This document shows, in pieces, positions 7,636 through 17,414 of a stretch of DNA of 64,000 nt; the first letter of the stretch is position 1; each line of letters opens with the position of its first letter. Position numbers and translations under genes: made by a program. The notes under the pieces were generated by a model. The model did not search any database, was not told where the DNA came from, and saw only the letters and a program-made list of their open reading frames with translations. The DNA comes from Ignavibacteriales bacterium (lineage in GTDB: Bacteria; Bacteroidota; Ignavibacteria; Ignavibacteriales; Ignavibacteriaceae), in NCBI GenBank assembly GCA_016700155.1, contig CP065001.1, forward strand, positions 1,674,001-1,738,000. Reading direction: 5' to 3'.

Positions 7636-9843
7636 TTAGATTGATTTGCTTTTTAATCTTAGTGAATTTGTAACAACGCTAACTGAGCTTAAAGCCATTG
7701 CGGCGGCTGCAAACATCGGATTCAAAAATCCCAAAGCGGCGACAGGTATTCCTATCACATTATAAACAAAAGCCCAGAATAAATTCTGCTTTATCGTACT
7801 GATAGTCTTTTTAGAAAGATTAATTGATTTTAACAGTGCGTTAAGATTTCCGCTCATTAAAATCACATCTGCAGAGTCAATCGCTATTTCTGTACCTGTC
7901 CCAATAGCTATACCAACATTGGCTTGTGCAAGTGCAGGAGAGTCATTGATCCCATCTCCGACCATTGCAACAATTTTATTCTCCTTCTGTAATTCTGAGA
8001 CTACATTTGCTTTTTGATCAGGGAGAACTTCCGCATAGACTTTTTTTATTCCGGTTTCATTCGCAATTAATTGTGCAGTTGCCTCTTTATCCCCTGAGAG
8101 CAGAAAGGTTTCAATCCCATAACCGGAAATTTTTTGAATGACTTCTTTACTTTCCTTTTTGATTGTATCTGATACAACAAAGTATCCATTTAATTCTGCG
8201 TCGATTGAAATATAAACTGCTGTTCCGGATTCGTTGTCTGTTTTACCATTCAATGCAGTTCCATTTTCATTTAAGAATTTTTTTGTTCCGATGAGTACTT
8301 CTTTATTATCGATGCGAGCTTTTATTCCTGATCCGGTTATTGATCTGAATTCATCAACAATAAATTCATTCACTTTTTTATTTTCAGCATATTCAACTAT
8401 TGCTTTTGCAATTGGGTGCTCAGAGCGTCTTTCCGCAGATGAAGCAAGTGCAAGTAATTTATCTTTATCGAACTGATTGAGCGTTACAAACTCTGTCACC
8501 TCCGGTTTTCCATAAGTCAGAGTCCCGGTTTTATCAAAAACTATCGTGTTTATTTTTCCAAGTGTTTCGAGTGATTGTGCTTTCTTAAATAAAATACCGT
8601 TTGATGCTCCTAACCCTGAACCTACTATAATTGCGGTTGGTGTAGCAAGTCCAAGAGCGCAGGGGCATGCAATTACCAGCACAGCAATAAAATTTAACAT
8701 TGAATTCGTAAAGGAATTTCCTGCGACAAAAAACCAATAAGAAAAAGTTAAGATAGAAATTGTAATGACGATGGGTACAAATATCGATGCGATTTTGTCA
8801 GCAAGACTTTGAATTTCAGCTTTTGACCCCTGGGCCTCCTGAACAAGTTTTATTATTCCCGCTATCAAAGTTCTTTCACCGACTGCTGAAGCTTTTAATT
8901 CAAAACTTCCATTTAAATTTATAGTTCCACCTATAACTTTATCATTTGTTGATTTATCAACAGGAATGCTTTCACCTGTAAACATCGATTCGTCAACTGA
9001 AGATCGCCCGGAGATAATCAGACCATCCACAGGAATTTTTTGCCCCGGTTTAACAAGTACGATATCATCAACTTTAACCTGATCAAGAGCAACTTCTATA
9101 AATTTGTCATTCCTTTTTATTATTGCTGTACCCGGATTTAATTTCATCAATTTCTTTATCGCCGAAGAAGTTTTATCCTTCGCCCTGGCTTCCAGGTATC
9201 TCCCTAATAAAATAAGGGTAACTATTGTTACAGCAGTATCAAAGTAGAGGTGAGTAGATGCATCTTTTATTCCGAATAATTCAGGGACAAAAATTGCGAC
9301 TGAACTATATAAGTACGCAGTCCCTGTACCAATTGCTACAAGGGTGTTCATATCGGACGAGAAATGTTTAATAATTTTGAAAGCAAGTACAAAAAATCTT
9401 TTACCCGGACCGAACATAATTATCGTCGAAAGAAAAAACAGTATATAACTGGTTTGCATTTCGGTGAGGGGATTAAAATGGCGGAACCATGAAAACATAC
9501 TTAGCATACTGATTATCATTACCGGAATTGCTAATGATACACTAACGATTAAGTCGCGTTTAAGGTTTTTTAAATAAATATTTTGAGGTTGTTCATCCGG
9601 CTCAATATTGTCAACCTCAGCAATGATAAGTTTATAGCCTGCATCCTCAACGGCTGATCTGATCTTTTCAATACTGCCGGGAATATCGGCTATTGTAAAC
9701 GTTGCTTTTTCAGTTGCCAGATTTACGTTTACGTTTTCAATCCCTTCAATTTTCTTTATAGATTTTTCAACCCTTGACACGCAACTCGCGCAAGTCATTC
9801 CTTCAACAGGAAAACTAAACGTTTTGCTAACTTCATTTTTCAT
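7636..9843 (-). CDS. copA: Copper-translocating P1B-type ATPase
   Basis: 735 residues. It has one N-terminal heavy-metal domain (about 10-75) with GMTCASC (Cys18, Cys21), eight predicted membrane helices, the actuator TGES (289-292), the membrane metal site CPC (393-395), the phosphorylation motif DKTGTLT (Asp437), SEHPIAKAI and GDGINDSPA. The CPC plus late Asn/Tyr and Met/Ser-rich helix sequences (YNVIG, MALSSVSVVTNSLRL) are those of Cu(I) exporters. It overlaps the upstream CopZ-like gene by 4 bp (ATGA), so the two are translated together. Copper export from the cytoplasm is the expected role. Confidence 0.94.
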   Translation of the reverse strand: MKNEVSKTFSFPVEGMTCASCVSRVEKSIKKIEGIENVNVNLATEKATFTIADIPGSIEKIRSAVEDAGYKLIIAEVDNIEPDEQPQNIYLKNLKRDLIVSVSLAIPVMIISMLSMFSWFRHFNPLTEMQTSYILFFLSTIIMFGPGKRFFVLAFKIIKHFSSDMNTLVAIGTGTAYLYSSVAIFVPELFGIKDASTHLYFDTAVTIVTLILLGRYLEARAKDKTSSAIKKLMKLNPGTAIIKRNDKFIEVALDQVKVDDIVLVKPGQKIPVDGLIISGRSSVDESMFTGESIPVDKSTNDKVIGGTINLNGSFELKASAVGERTLIAGIIKLVQEAQGSKAEIQSLADKIASIFVPIVITISILTFSYWFFVAGNSFTNSMLNFIAVLVIACPCALGLATPTAIIVGSGLGASNGILFKKAQSLETLGKINTIVFDKTGTLTYGKPEVTEFVTLNQFDKDKLLALASSAERRSEHPIAKAIVEYAENKKVNEFIVDEFRSITGSGIKARIDNKEVLIGTKKFLNENGTALNGKTDNESGTAVYISIDAELNGYFVVSDTIKKESKEVIQKISGYGIETFLLSGDKEATAQLIANETGIKKVYAEVLPDQKANVVSELQKENKIVAMVGDGINDSPALAQANVGIAIGTGTEIAIDSADVILMSGNLNALLKSINLSKKTISTIKQNLFWAFVYNVIGIPVAALGFLNPMFAAAAMALSSVSVVTNSLRLKSKSI

Positions 9844-10049
9844 TTTTGAATCGAACCAGAAACTTTATATCCAGAATCTTCAATTGCGTCAATAACTATT
9901 TGCAGATCGTTCTCGGTCTCTATTTGCACAAGAGCTTTCCCAGGTTGTACATCTTCAACTGTTACCTTGTCTAAGTTATTCAGTGATTTTTTCACTGCCA
10001 TAACACAGTGTCCGCAGGACATTCCCTCAATATTTATTTCGTAGTTCAT
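9840..10049 (-). CDS. copZ: CopZ-like heavy-metal-associated copper chaperone
   Basis: 69 residues forming a single HMA fold with GMSCGHC at residues 9-15. Small HMA proteins bind Cu(I) and hand it to the ATPase or a regulator in the cytoplasm. Its stop codon overlaps the copA start, and the two form one transcription unit. Identification as a copper chaperone rests on the motif and the neighbour. Confidence 0.9.
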   Translation of the reverse strand: MNYEINIEGMSCGHCVMAVKKSLNNLDKVTVEDVQPGKALVQIETENDLQIVIDAIEDSGYKVSGSIQK

Positions 10050-10172
10050 TATAAACTTCCCTTTTTGTTTGATGATAACTTATGTAATCCTTTGGCAAAT
10101 ACTTTATAGAATTTCAGAATTCATTTATAACAAATGAAGATTTGAAGAAATTTAAGGTAAGATTAAGAAGTA

Positions 10173-10745
10173 CTAAATTTTATCGAGTGGTTTTCTTGAA
10201 TTTTCAGTCAATGACTTAAACTGACTGGCAGTTAACCCGGTAACTTTTTTAAACTGTCCTGAAAGATGTGCAACACTGCTGTAGTCAAGCTTGTATGCGA
10301 TTTCACTGAGAGTAAGTTCTCCATACTTTAATAATTCTTTTGCCCGTTCAATTTTTTGATTGATGAGGTATTGTTCAATCGTGATGTTTTCAATTGAAGA
10401 AAAAAGATTACTCAAATAGTGATAATCATAATTGAGTGTTTCTGAAATGTAATCCGAAAAACGTTTGTACTTTTTTATTGCTTCATCATCTCTGTGTATA
10501 AATTTGATTGCTTCAATTTTTATTTTTTCGATCATTGTCGCTCTTCTGTCTTCAATTAACTCAAAGCCGTTTTCTTCAAGCATCTTTTTTATAGCCGATA
10601 GACCTTCCAGATCAATTTCTTTATCAATAACTACTTCGCCAAGTGATATATCCTTCACCGGGATGTTCATTTTGTAAAGTTCATCGGCTATCACTTTTAT
10701 GCACCGGTTGCATACCATGTTTTTAACAATGAGTTTAGTTGACAT
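10173..10745 (-). CDS. AraC-family regulator with N-terminal metal-binding (HMA-like) domain
   Basis: 190 residues. The first ~70 form an HMA-like beta-alpha-beta unit with MVCNRC (Cys12, Cys15). Residues about 85-180 are an AraC-type double helix-turn-helix (TIEQYLINQKIERAKELL, LTLSEIAYKLDYSSVAHLSGQFKK, GLTASQFK). There is no cupin sensor domain. It lies 123 bp upstream of copZ-copA in the same direction, so a copper-responsive regulator that senses Cu(I) through its own CxxC is the natural reading, though untested. This fused architecture replaces the CueR or CsoR regulators used elsewhere. Confidence 0.87.
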   Translation of the reverse strand: MSTKLIVKNMVCNRCIKVIADELYKMNIPVKDISLGEVVIDKEIDLEGLSAIKKMLEENGFELIEDRRATMIEKIKIEAIKFIHRDDEAIKKYKRFSDYISETLNYDYHYLSNLFSSIENITIEQYLINQKIERAKELLKYGELTLSEIAYKLDYSSVAHLSGQFKKVTGLTASQFKSLTENSRKPLDKI

Positions 10746-10949
10746 TAGTTTTGTCCAATCATTAAATCTTCTGGTTAAACATAATCTGAATTATTAAAAT
10801 CCGCAAAGCATTACTGTTTCAACTTTTCTTGTATAGATTTAATAGTTTCCTTGATTCTAATTTCAGCTTGCTTTAATTTCTGCAAGCATTTTAATGAATA
10901 AATGTTTTCTGTCCCTTCAAAAATTTACTAAATAACGCGGAGTTTCAGG

Positions 10950-12839
10950 ATGTCAGATAAATCATTATCCGGTGAAGTTTTTTACCCATCAAATCATGTG
11001 ATAAAGTATGCAAACGCAAAATGTGAAAAACTTTTCGAACAGGCTGCTGAGAATTATGTAGACTTCTGGGAAAAAGAAGCGAAGAATCTTCACTGGCATA
11101 AGAAGTGGACTCAGGTACTTGATGATTCAAAGAAACCTTTTTATAAATGGTTTGTCGGCGCAAAAACAAATATCGCTTACAACTGTCTTGATGTTCACGT
11201 TAAAACCGCAAGGCGAAATAAACTTGCTCTGATATGGGAAGGGGAGAATGGGGATTTCAAAGCATTCTCTTACTTCGCATTGCATCGGGATACATGCAAA
11301 TTTGCAAACATACTTAAGAGTCTTGGTGTTAAGAGAGGTGATCGTGTTACTTTATACATGGGAAGAATTCCCGAATTAATGATAGGTATGTTAGCCTGTG
11401 CAAGAATTGGAGCGATTCACTCAGTTGTGTATGGCGGATTCTCCGTCGAAGCATTACATGAGAGGTTGGAAGATAGTCAGTCAAAAGTATTAATTGTAAG
11501 TGATGGTGCATGGCAGCGAGGTAAAATAGTAGAGCTTAAGAAAATTGCTGATGAAGCTTTGCAAAGAGCCGCGACTGTTGAAAGTGTTCTTGTTGTAAAA
11601 CGAACAGGACATCAGATAAATATGGAATCAGGAAGAGATCTCTGGTATCATGAACTAATGAATCTTCCAATCGCAAATAATGCTGATTGTCTTGAAATAG
11701 TTGATGCGGAAGACCCGTTATTCCTTTTATACACATCGGGAACAACCGGTAAACCGAAAGCTATACTGCATACGCACGGCGGATATATGGTTGGAACTTA
11801 TACGACACTAAAATATGTTTTTGATATTCATGAAGAAGACAGGTACTGGTGTGCCGCCGATCCGGGATGGATCACCGGACATAGTTATATCGTATATGGA
11901 CCACTATTAAATGGCGCAACTTCATTTATGTATGAAGGTGCCCCGACATATCCATATCCGCATCGATGGTGGCAAATGATTGAGCGATACGGAATCAACA
12001 TACTTTACACGGCACCTACAGCAATAAGAGGTTTAATGCGTTTTGGGGATGCATGGCCTAACAGGTACAATCTTTCTTCATTAAGATTATTAGGAAGTGT
12101 TGGTGAACCGATAAATCCGGAAGCATGGAAGTGGTATCACAAAGTAATCGGAAAAGAGAAGTGCCCGATAATGGATACGTGGTGGCAAACAGAAACCGGA
12201 GCGTTTATGATTACACCAATGCCATGCACTCCGTTAAAACCGGGATCGGGAACTAAACCATTTCCCGGAATTGTTGCCGATGTTGTTGATGAAAATGGAA
12301 TTTCAGTTAAACCGAATGAAGAAGGATATTTAGTAATTAAAACTCCCTGGCCGTCAATGTTAAGAACAATATGGAATGATCCTGATAGATATGTAAATCA
12401 ATACTGGAGTAAGTATCCCGGTATGTATATGACAGGTGATTCTGCCAGGAGAGATGAGGACGGATATTTCTGGATTATTGGCAGAGTTGATGATGTAATT
12501 AAAGTTTCAGGTTACAGGTTGGGAACTGCCGAAATAGAAAGTGCGTTAGTTAGTCATCAGGCTGTTGCAGAAGCTGCTGCAATAGGTTTACCTCACGAAG
12601 TTAAAGGTAATGCAATTTACGCTTTCGTAATTCTCCGGTCGGGTTATGAAAAAAGTGATAAACTGCTTGAGGAATTGCGCCTGCATGTAGGTCACGAAGT
12701 TGGACCAATTGCTAAACCCGAACATGTAGAGGTTGTTGATCAACTTCCAAAGACACGAAGCGGAAAGATTATGAGAAGAGTTCTAAAAGCCAGAGCATTA
12801 GGACAGGATCCAGGTAATCTAAGTACTCTTGAAGAATGA
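10950..12839 (+). CDS. acsA: Acetate--CoA ligase (acetyl-CoA synthetase)
   Basis: 629 residues, close to the ~650 of AcsA. It makes acetyl-CoA from acetate, ATP and CoA in the cytoplasm. The N-terminal ACS domain (FWEKEAKNLHWHKKW) is followed by the adenylation core: YTSGTTGKPKA (P-loop), DTWWQTETG (acetyl pocket), TGDSARRDEDGYFWIIGR and DDVIKVSGYRLGT. The C-terminal KTRSGKIMRR carries the catalytic, acetylatable lysine (Lys606). GGAG sits 9 nt before the ATG. In this genome it could re-activate acetate released by the citrate lyase encoded at 22.5-25.4 kb; this is inference. Confidence 0.94.
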   Translation: MSDKSLSGEVFYPSNHVIKYANAKCEKLFEQAAENYVDFWEKEAKNLHWHKKWTQVLDDSKKPFYKWFVGAKTNIAYNCLDVHVKTARRNKLALIWEGENGDFKAFSYFALHRDTCKFANILKSLGVKRGDRVTLYMGRIPELMIGMLACARIGAIHSVVYGGFSVEALHERLEDSQSKVLIVSDGAWQRGKIVELKKIADEALQRAATVESVLVVKRTGHQINMESGRDLWYHELMNLPIANNADCLEIVDAEDPLFLLYTSGTTGKPKAILHTHGGYMVGTYTTLKYVFDIHEEDRYWCAADPGWITGHSYIVYGPLLNGATSFMYEGAPTYPYPHRWWQMIERYGINILYTAPTAIRGLMRFGDAWPNRYNLSSLRLLGSVGEPINPEAWKWYHKVIGKEKCPIMDTWWQTETGAFMITPMPCTPLKPGSGTKPFPGIVADVVDENGISVKPNEEGYLVIKTPWPSMLRTIWNDPDRYVNQYWSKYPGMYMTGDSARRDEDGYFWIIGRVDDVIKVSGYRLGTAEIESALVSHQAVAEAAAIGLPHEVKGNAIYAFVILRSGYEKSDKLLEELRLHVGHEVGPIAKPEHVEVVDQLPKTRSGKIMRRVLKARALGQDPGNLSTLEE

Positions 12840-12921
12840 TTTATCAGAAAGTTACTTCGGATTAAATTCATTTTCTCCCGTTAGTACTTCTCAAATTCCG
12901 TTAATCATTTTTTAATATGGT

Positions 12922-12929
12922 TAACTTTG
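12922..12929 (+). promoter_or_regulatory. Possible -7 element for the ABC exporter operon
   Basis: TAACTTTG matches TAnnTTTG exactly and lies 70 nt ahead of the chosen start at 13000. No convincing TTTG -33 box is found 19-21 nt upstream, so this is a weak call. Confidence 0.3.
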
Positions 12930-12999
12930 TTTGGTTTTATATAACCCGATATATTTCATAAGTAAAATTTTTAATCATCAGGAATTTTTTCTACAAATC

Positions 13000-14181
13000 A
13001 TGGAAACCAAAAACGCTGACCTTTCCGCACTTAAAATTGACAGATCAAATAATGATAAACCATCATCCGGCAAAAAGAATATACTTTTTGTTTTAGGATT
13101 TGTAATACTTCTTGTAGTTGTCTACTTCATATTGTCTTCTACCATATTCAGTAGTTCTGTTGATGTGAAAACAACAACTGCTGTATTACAAAAACCGGGA
13201 CAGGTTACTGCTTCGCTTACTGCAAGCGGATATGTTGTTGCCCAGAGAGAAGCAGCAATTGCTTCGAAAGGAACAGGCAGACTAATTTACCTCGGAGTTG
13301 TTGAAGGTGACAAAGTAAAAAAAGATCAGGTAATAGGACGGCTTGAAAGTACAGACATTGCCGCACAGCTTGATGAGGCAAAAGCAAACCTTCTTCTTTA
13401 CCAGGCCGATCTTACCAACAGTGAAAATACTTTTAAACGGGAAAAAGAATTATTTGAGAAGGGCTTGAGTTCTCAGCAGGTTTTCGATCAGGCAGAATCA
13501 AATTTAAACAGGTTGTTGGCATCAATTGAAATTGCTAAAGCAAGAATCAAACAATATGAAGTCGCTCTTGAAAACACATTAATCAGAGCACCGTTTGATG
13601 GTACTGTGCTTACAAAAAATGCTGAAGTAGGTGAGATAGTTGCACCGTTCGGCGGAAGTACAACATCTAAAACTGCGGTTGTAACTATAGCGGATATGCA
13701 TTCACTTCTTGTTGAAGCAGATGTTTCCGAATCAAACATAGAGAGAATAAAAGTTGACCAGGATTGCGAAATAATTCTCGATGCTTATCCTGAAAAAAGT
13801 TATGCAGCGTATGTTTATAAAATTGTTCCAACTGCAGATCGTTCCAAAGCTACAGTTCTTGTTAAGGTTGGATTTAAAAAATATGATGACAGGGTTCTGC
13901 CGGAAATGAGTGCAAAGGTGTCCTTCTTCACACAGCAGATAGACTCAACATACATTAATCAAAAGCCGATTCTTGTTGTGCCTGCATCTGCGGTTAGAAA
14001 AACCGGGACAAAAATTTTTGTATATAAAATTGTTGAAGGAAAAGCGAAAGAACTGGAAGTGACACTCGGTCAGGAACTTGGTTCATATCATGAAATATTA
14101 AGCGGATTAGGTCAGGGTGATAAAATCATTATTGACCTGACTGAATCAATACAAAACGGTGTAGAAGTAAAAGTTGAATAA
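13000..14181 (+). CDS. Periplasmic adaptor (HlyD/MacA-type membrane fusion protein) of an ABC exporter
   Basis: The start METKNADL at 13000 is preferred over the in-frame ATG at 12931, because the upstream residues are not family-like. That gives 393 residues: short cytoplasmic tail, one membrane segment (about 27-46), then the barrel-sandwich/lipoyl half motifs (ASGYVVAQREAAI, GRLIYLGVVEGDKVKKDQVIGRLE), an alpha-hairpin (about 120-190) and the second half ENTLIRAPFDGTVLTKNAEVGEIV. Beta-barrel and membrane-proximal domains complete the protein. Together with the next three genes it makes a MacAB-like tripartite pump; the substrate is unknown and the outer-membrane channel is not adjacent. Confidence 0.88.
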   Translation: METKNADLSALKIDRSNNDKPSSGKKNILFVLGFVILLVVVYFILSSTIFSSSVDVKTTTAVLQKPGQVTASLTASGYVVAQREAAIASKGTGRLIYLGVVEGDKVKKDQVIGRLESTDIAAQLDEAKANLLLYQADLTNSENTFKREKELFEKGLSSQQVFDQAESNLNRLLASIEIAKARIKQYEVALENTLIRAPFDGTVLTKNAEVGEIVAPFGGSTTSKTAVVTIADMHSLLVEADVSESNIERIKVDQDCEIILDAYPEKSYAAYVYKIVPTADRSKATVLVKVGFKKYDDRVLPEMSAKVSFFTQQIDSTYINQKPILVVPASAVRKTGTKIFVYKIVEGKAKELEVTLGQELGSYHEILSGLGQGDKIIIDLTESIQNGVEVKVE

Positions 14182-14210
14182 CAGATTTTAATTTTCTTAA
14201 AGGAGAATAA

Positions 14211-14888
14211 ATGGCTTCAATTATCAGTGTTCAGAATGTATCCAAATCTTACTGGAGAGATAGTCTTGAAATTCCGGTATTAAATAATATTTCAATTGAA
14301 GTGGAAGAAGGGGAGTTTATGGCATTGATGGGACCATCCGGTTCCGGCAAAACAACTTTATTGAACCTGATTGCAGGTATAGACAGACCGAGCAGCGGAA
14401 ATGTTGTAATAGCATCAACTGATATTTCAAAGCTCGGTGAATCAGCACTTGCAAAATGGAGAGCAAACAATGTCGGTTTCATATTTCAGTTTTATAATCT
14501 GATCCCGGTTTTAAGTGCATTTGAAAATGTTGAACTTCCATTGCTGCTTACTAAACTTGATAAAAGCCAGAGGAGAAAACAGGTTGAGACAGCACTAACT
14601 CTTGTCGGACTTGGAGATAGAATGCATCATTCACCTAAGCAGCTTTCGGGTGGACAGGAACAGAGAGTCGCTATAGCAAGAGCGATTGTGACTGACCCGG
14701 TTATTTTGGTTGCAGATGAGCCTACAGGAGATCTTGACAGAAATTCTGCTGAAGAAATTTTAACATTGCTTGAAAGATTAAATAAAGAGTTCAAAAAAAC
14801 TATTCTTATGGTTACTCACGATCCTCACGCGGCGGAACGTGCAAGAATAGTTCGTAACCTTGAAAAAGGCGACCTGGTAGGAGCATAA
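14211..14888 (+). CDS. ABC transporter ATP-binding protein (MacB/LolD-like)
   Basis: 225 residues. Walker A GPSGSGKTT (41-49), Q-loop FIFQFYNLIP, signature LSGGQEQR, Walker B ILVADEPTGDLD and H-loop TH are all intact, so it should be an active ATPase. The sequence type is that of MacB/LolD/FtsE-like ATPases that pair with FtsX-fold permeases. It has a good Shine-Dalgarno (AAGGAG) and lies 29 bp after the adaptor and one base before the first permease. Confidence 0.92.
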   Translation: MASIISVQNVSKSYWRDSLEIPVLNNISIEVEEGEFMALMGPSGSGKTTLLNLIAGIDRPSSGNVVIASTDISKLGESALAKWRANNVGFIFQFYNLIPVLSAFENVELPLLLTKLDKSQRRKQVETALTLVGLGDRMHHSPKQLSGGQEQRVAIARAIVTDPVILVADEPTGDLDRNSAEEILTLLERLNKEFKKTILMVTHDPHAAERARIVRNLEKGDLVGA

Positions 14889-14889
14889 A

Positions 14890-16050
14890 ATGAAAATATT
14901 AAAACTCATTTTTAAAAATGCTTTAAGGCATAAACTAAGAACCACTCTTACAATTGTCGGTATCATGATCGCTGTAATTGCTTTCGGCGTTTTACGGACA
15001 GTTGTAACTGTGTGGGATTCAAGTGTTGACGCAGCGGCAGCCAACCGCTTGATAACAAGGCAGGCTGTTTCATTTATCTTTCCATTACCGTATGCATACA
15101 AAGAAAAAATAAAATCAGTTGACGGTGTTAAGACAGTCAGCTTTGCTAACTGGTTTCAGGGTGTTTACAAAGACAGGAATAATTTCTTTGCAAGACTCGC
15201 TGTTGATGCGGAAACAATTTTTGATGTGATGCAGGAATTTGTAATCACTGATGAGGAACTTGCAAACTTTAAAAAGGAAAGAAACGCTTGCGTGATTGGT
15301 CAGGATATAGCCACACAATACAATATTAAAGTTGGCGATCAAATGGTTTTGGATGGTGATATTTATCCCGGCAGATGGGAATTTGTTGTCAGAGGTATCT
15401 ACAAACCAAAAAATAAAAATACCGACGACACACAAATGCTATTTCACTGGGACTATGTTGATGAACGAATCAGACAAGATGCACCTTCACGCGCGGGTAA
15501 TGTAGGCTGGTATATTGTTTTGATCGAAGATCAGAACAGAGCTGCTGAAATTTCTGAAAACATTGATGTGCTTTTCAAAAACTCAACTGCGGAAACCAAA
15601 ACTGAAACTGAAAAAGCATTCACACAAGGATTTGTCTCGGCTTCCGGTGCTATTATCACAGCGATGAATTTTATTTCATTTGTAATTATCGGAATAATAA
15701 TGCTTGTACTTGCAAACACAATGATAATGTCAGCGAGGGAACGCACGAGAGAGTATGCTGTATTTAAAACATTAGGATTCTCGGGAGTTCATCTTACCGG
15801 ATTAATTCTTGGTGAATCAATGGTAATTTCTTTGCTGGGAGGTGGAATTGGAATTCTATTTACATATCCAATAGTAAAGCTAATAGAAATGGCGATACCA
15901 AAAGGATTTTTCCCGTTCTTCTATATTGAACCAATAACTACAATACTGGCTCTTACTGCCGCGATAATCATTGGAATACTTGCATCTGTTTTCCCGATCC
16001 AAAGAGCTTTAAGTACAAAAATTGTAGATGGATTCAGATTTGTAGGTTGA
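14890..16050 (+). CDS. ABC transporter permease, FtsX/MacB fold (first permease)
   Basis: 386 residues. One membrane helix near the N-terminus (about 17-40), a periplasmic domain (40-255, MacB-PCD type) and three C-terminal helices (about 260-380) with the family block MSARERTREYAVFKTLGFSG. Such permeases are mechanotransmitters that move or extract substrates from the periplasm or membrane rather than classic importers. It forms a heterodimer candidate with the next gene, because two different permeases share one ATPase here. Confidence 0.88.
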   Translation: MKILKLIFKNALRHKLRTTLTIVGIMIAVIAFGVLRTVVTVWDSSVDAAAANRLITRQAVSFIFPLPYAYKEKIKSVDGVKTVSFANWFQGVYKDRNNFFARLAVDAETIFDVMQEFVITDEELANFKKERNACVIGQDIATQYNIKVGDQMVLDGDIYPGRWEFVVRGIYKPKNKNTDDTQMLFHWDYVDERIRQDAPSRAGNVGWYIVLIEDQNRAAEISENIDVLFKNSTAETKTETEKAFTQGFVSASGAIITAMNFISFVIIGIIMLVLANTMIMSARERTREYAVFKTLGFSGVHLTGLILGESMVISLLGGGIGILFTYPIVKLIEMAIPKGFFPFFYIEPITTILALTAAIIIGILASVFPIQRALSTKIVDGFRFVG

Positions 16051-16095
16051 CATTATAATTTCTAAATGAAGCAACGATTATAAAAAGGTTTTAAA

Positions 16096-17265
16096 ATGAA
16101 AATTCCATTTAAATATACTTTCCGAAGTTTTAAAGCAAGAAAACTTACTGCTGTTATTACCGTTTCGGGTGTTGCTCTTGTTGTGTTTGTATTCGCCGCA
16201 GTACTGATGATGGCTTACGGTGTCAAAAAAACTTTGGCTTCTACAGGTTCACCTGATAACCTGAAAATACTAAGACAATCATCACAAGGTGAAATAAGCA
16301 GCATCATTGACGGCGACACACAAAATATTATTCGCGCGCTTCCGCATATAGCAAAAGGAAGTGATGGCAACCAATTAGTTTCTGCGGAACCTGTTGTCAT
16401 AATTAACCTTGAAATAAAAGGCGGAGGAATGAGCAATGTTACTGTTCGCGGAGTATCGCAACAGGTTTATCAGTTAAGACCACAAGTAAAAATCCTTGAA
16501 GGAAGATTATTCAATCCTTCACTGAGAGAATTAATTGTCGGCAAAGCTATCGACAAAAAATTTGAAGGCGCACAGATTGGAAGCAAAGTAAAATTTGCGG
16601 GCGATGAATGGGAAGTAGTCGGTTTATTTGAAGCAGAAGACAGCGGCTTTGAATCCGAAATGTGGGGAGATGCCCAGCAATTGTTAAGCGCATTTAACAG
16701 GGAGTCAAGTGTATCAACACTAACTTTAAAACTTGATGATATGTCAAACTTTGAATCATTCAAACGTGCGTTTGAAACTGACAAACGATTAAAAGAATTT
16801 GAGATAAAAACCGAGCAGAGATACTTTGAGGAGCAATCAGAATTTCTTGCAGGATTTATACAAGTACTCGGAATATTTATCACTGTAATATTCAGTTTTG
16901 GTGCAACGATTGGCGCTGCAATTACTATGTACTCTGCTGTTGCAAACAGAACAATAGAGATTGGTACTTTACGTTCATTAGGCTTCAGCAGGAGAAGTAT
17001 TCTTACAGCTTTCCTATTTGAAGCACTGGTAATTTCAATTATCGGTGGACTTGTCGGATTAGGACTTGCTTCATTCCTCCAATTCTTTTCAATCTCAACA
17101 TTGAACTGGAATTCATTTGCTGAACTTGCGTTTTCATTTTCACTTTCACCATGGATAATTTTTTACTCAATGATATTTGCAATTGTGATGGGAATACTCG
17201 GCGGATTCTTTCCATCAGTAAGAGCAGCAAGATTAAACATTGTAAAAGCCCTAAGAGCAGGTTAA
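16096..17265 (+). CDS. ABC transporter permease, FtsX/MacB fold (second permease)
   Basis: 389 residues with the same topology as its upstream neighbour: N-terminal helix (about 20-42), large periplasmic domain (45-255), and three helices (about 262-385) with NRTIEIGTLRSLGFSRRS. The sequence differs well from the first permease. It ends the exporter operon 45 bp after the first permease and is followed by a 12-bp inverted repeat. Confidence 0.88.
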   Translation: MKIPFKYTFRSFKARKLTAVITVSGVALVVFVFAAVLMMAYGVKKTLASTGSPDNLKILRQSSQGEISSIIDGDTQNIIRALPHIAKGSDGNQLVSAEPVVIINLEIKGGGMSNVTVRGVSQQVYQLRPQVKILEGRLFNPSLRELIVGKAIDKKFEGAQIGSKVKFAGDEWEVVGLFEAEDSGFESEMWGDAQQLLSAFNRESSVSTLTLKLDDMSNFESFKRAFETDKRLKEFEIKTEQRYFEEQSEFLAGFIQVLGIFITVIFSFGATIGAAITMYSAVANRTIEIGTLRSLGFSRRSILTAFLFEALVISIIGGLVGLGLASFLQFFSISTLNWNSFAELAFSFSLSPWIIFYSMIFAIVMGILGGFFPSVRAARLNIVKALRAG

Positions 17266-17284
17266 AGTACTCCGTGTTTCTCCT

Positions 17285-17337
17285 TGCCCTCTCAGTGGTT
17301 CTCCGTGAAATGTTTTCCGGTTATTACTGAGAGGGCA
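17285..17337. repeat. Inverted repeat with 12-bp perfect arms between the ABC exporter and hydroxyproline operons
   Basis: TGCCCTCTCAGT (17285-17296) and ACTGAGAGGGCA (17326-17337) are exact inverse copies around a 29-nt centre. The flanking text 'CTCCGTGTTTCTCC...TTCTCCGTGA' has the look of short interspersed degenerate repeats. It may act as a transcription barrier between the two operons; there is no T-run. Confidence 0.7.
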
Positions 17338-17414
17338 CATGCTTAATACATTTCCCTATATCCTCAATTGATATTCTCATCTTTTTTAATCAGTTTATTA
17401 CTGAAAAAATAAAG

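Noticed and set aside
12931..12999. Upstream ATG for the exporter adaptor
   Set aside because: The extra 23 residues (MVLYNPIYF...) are not family-like; METKNADL at 13000 gives the normal short tail before the helix.
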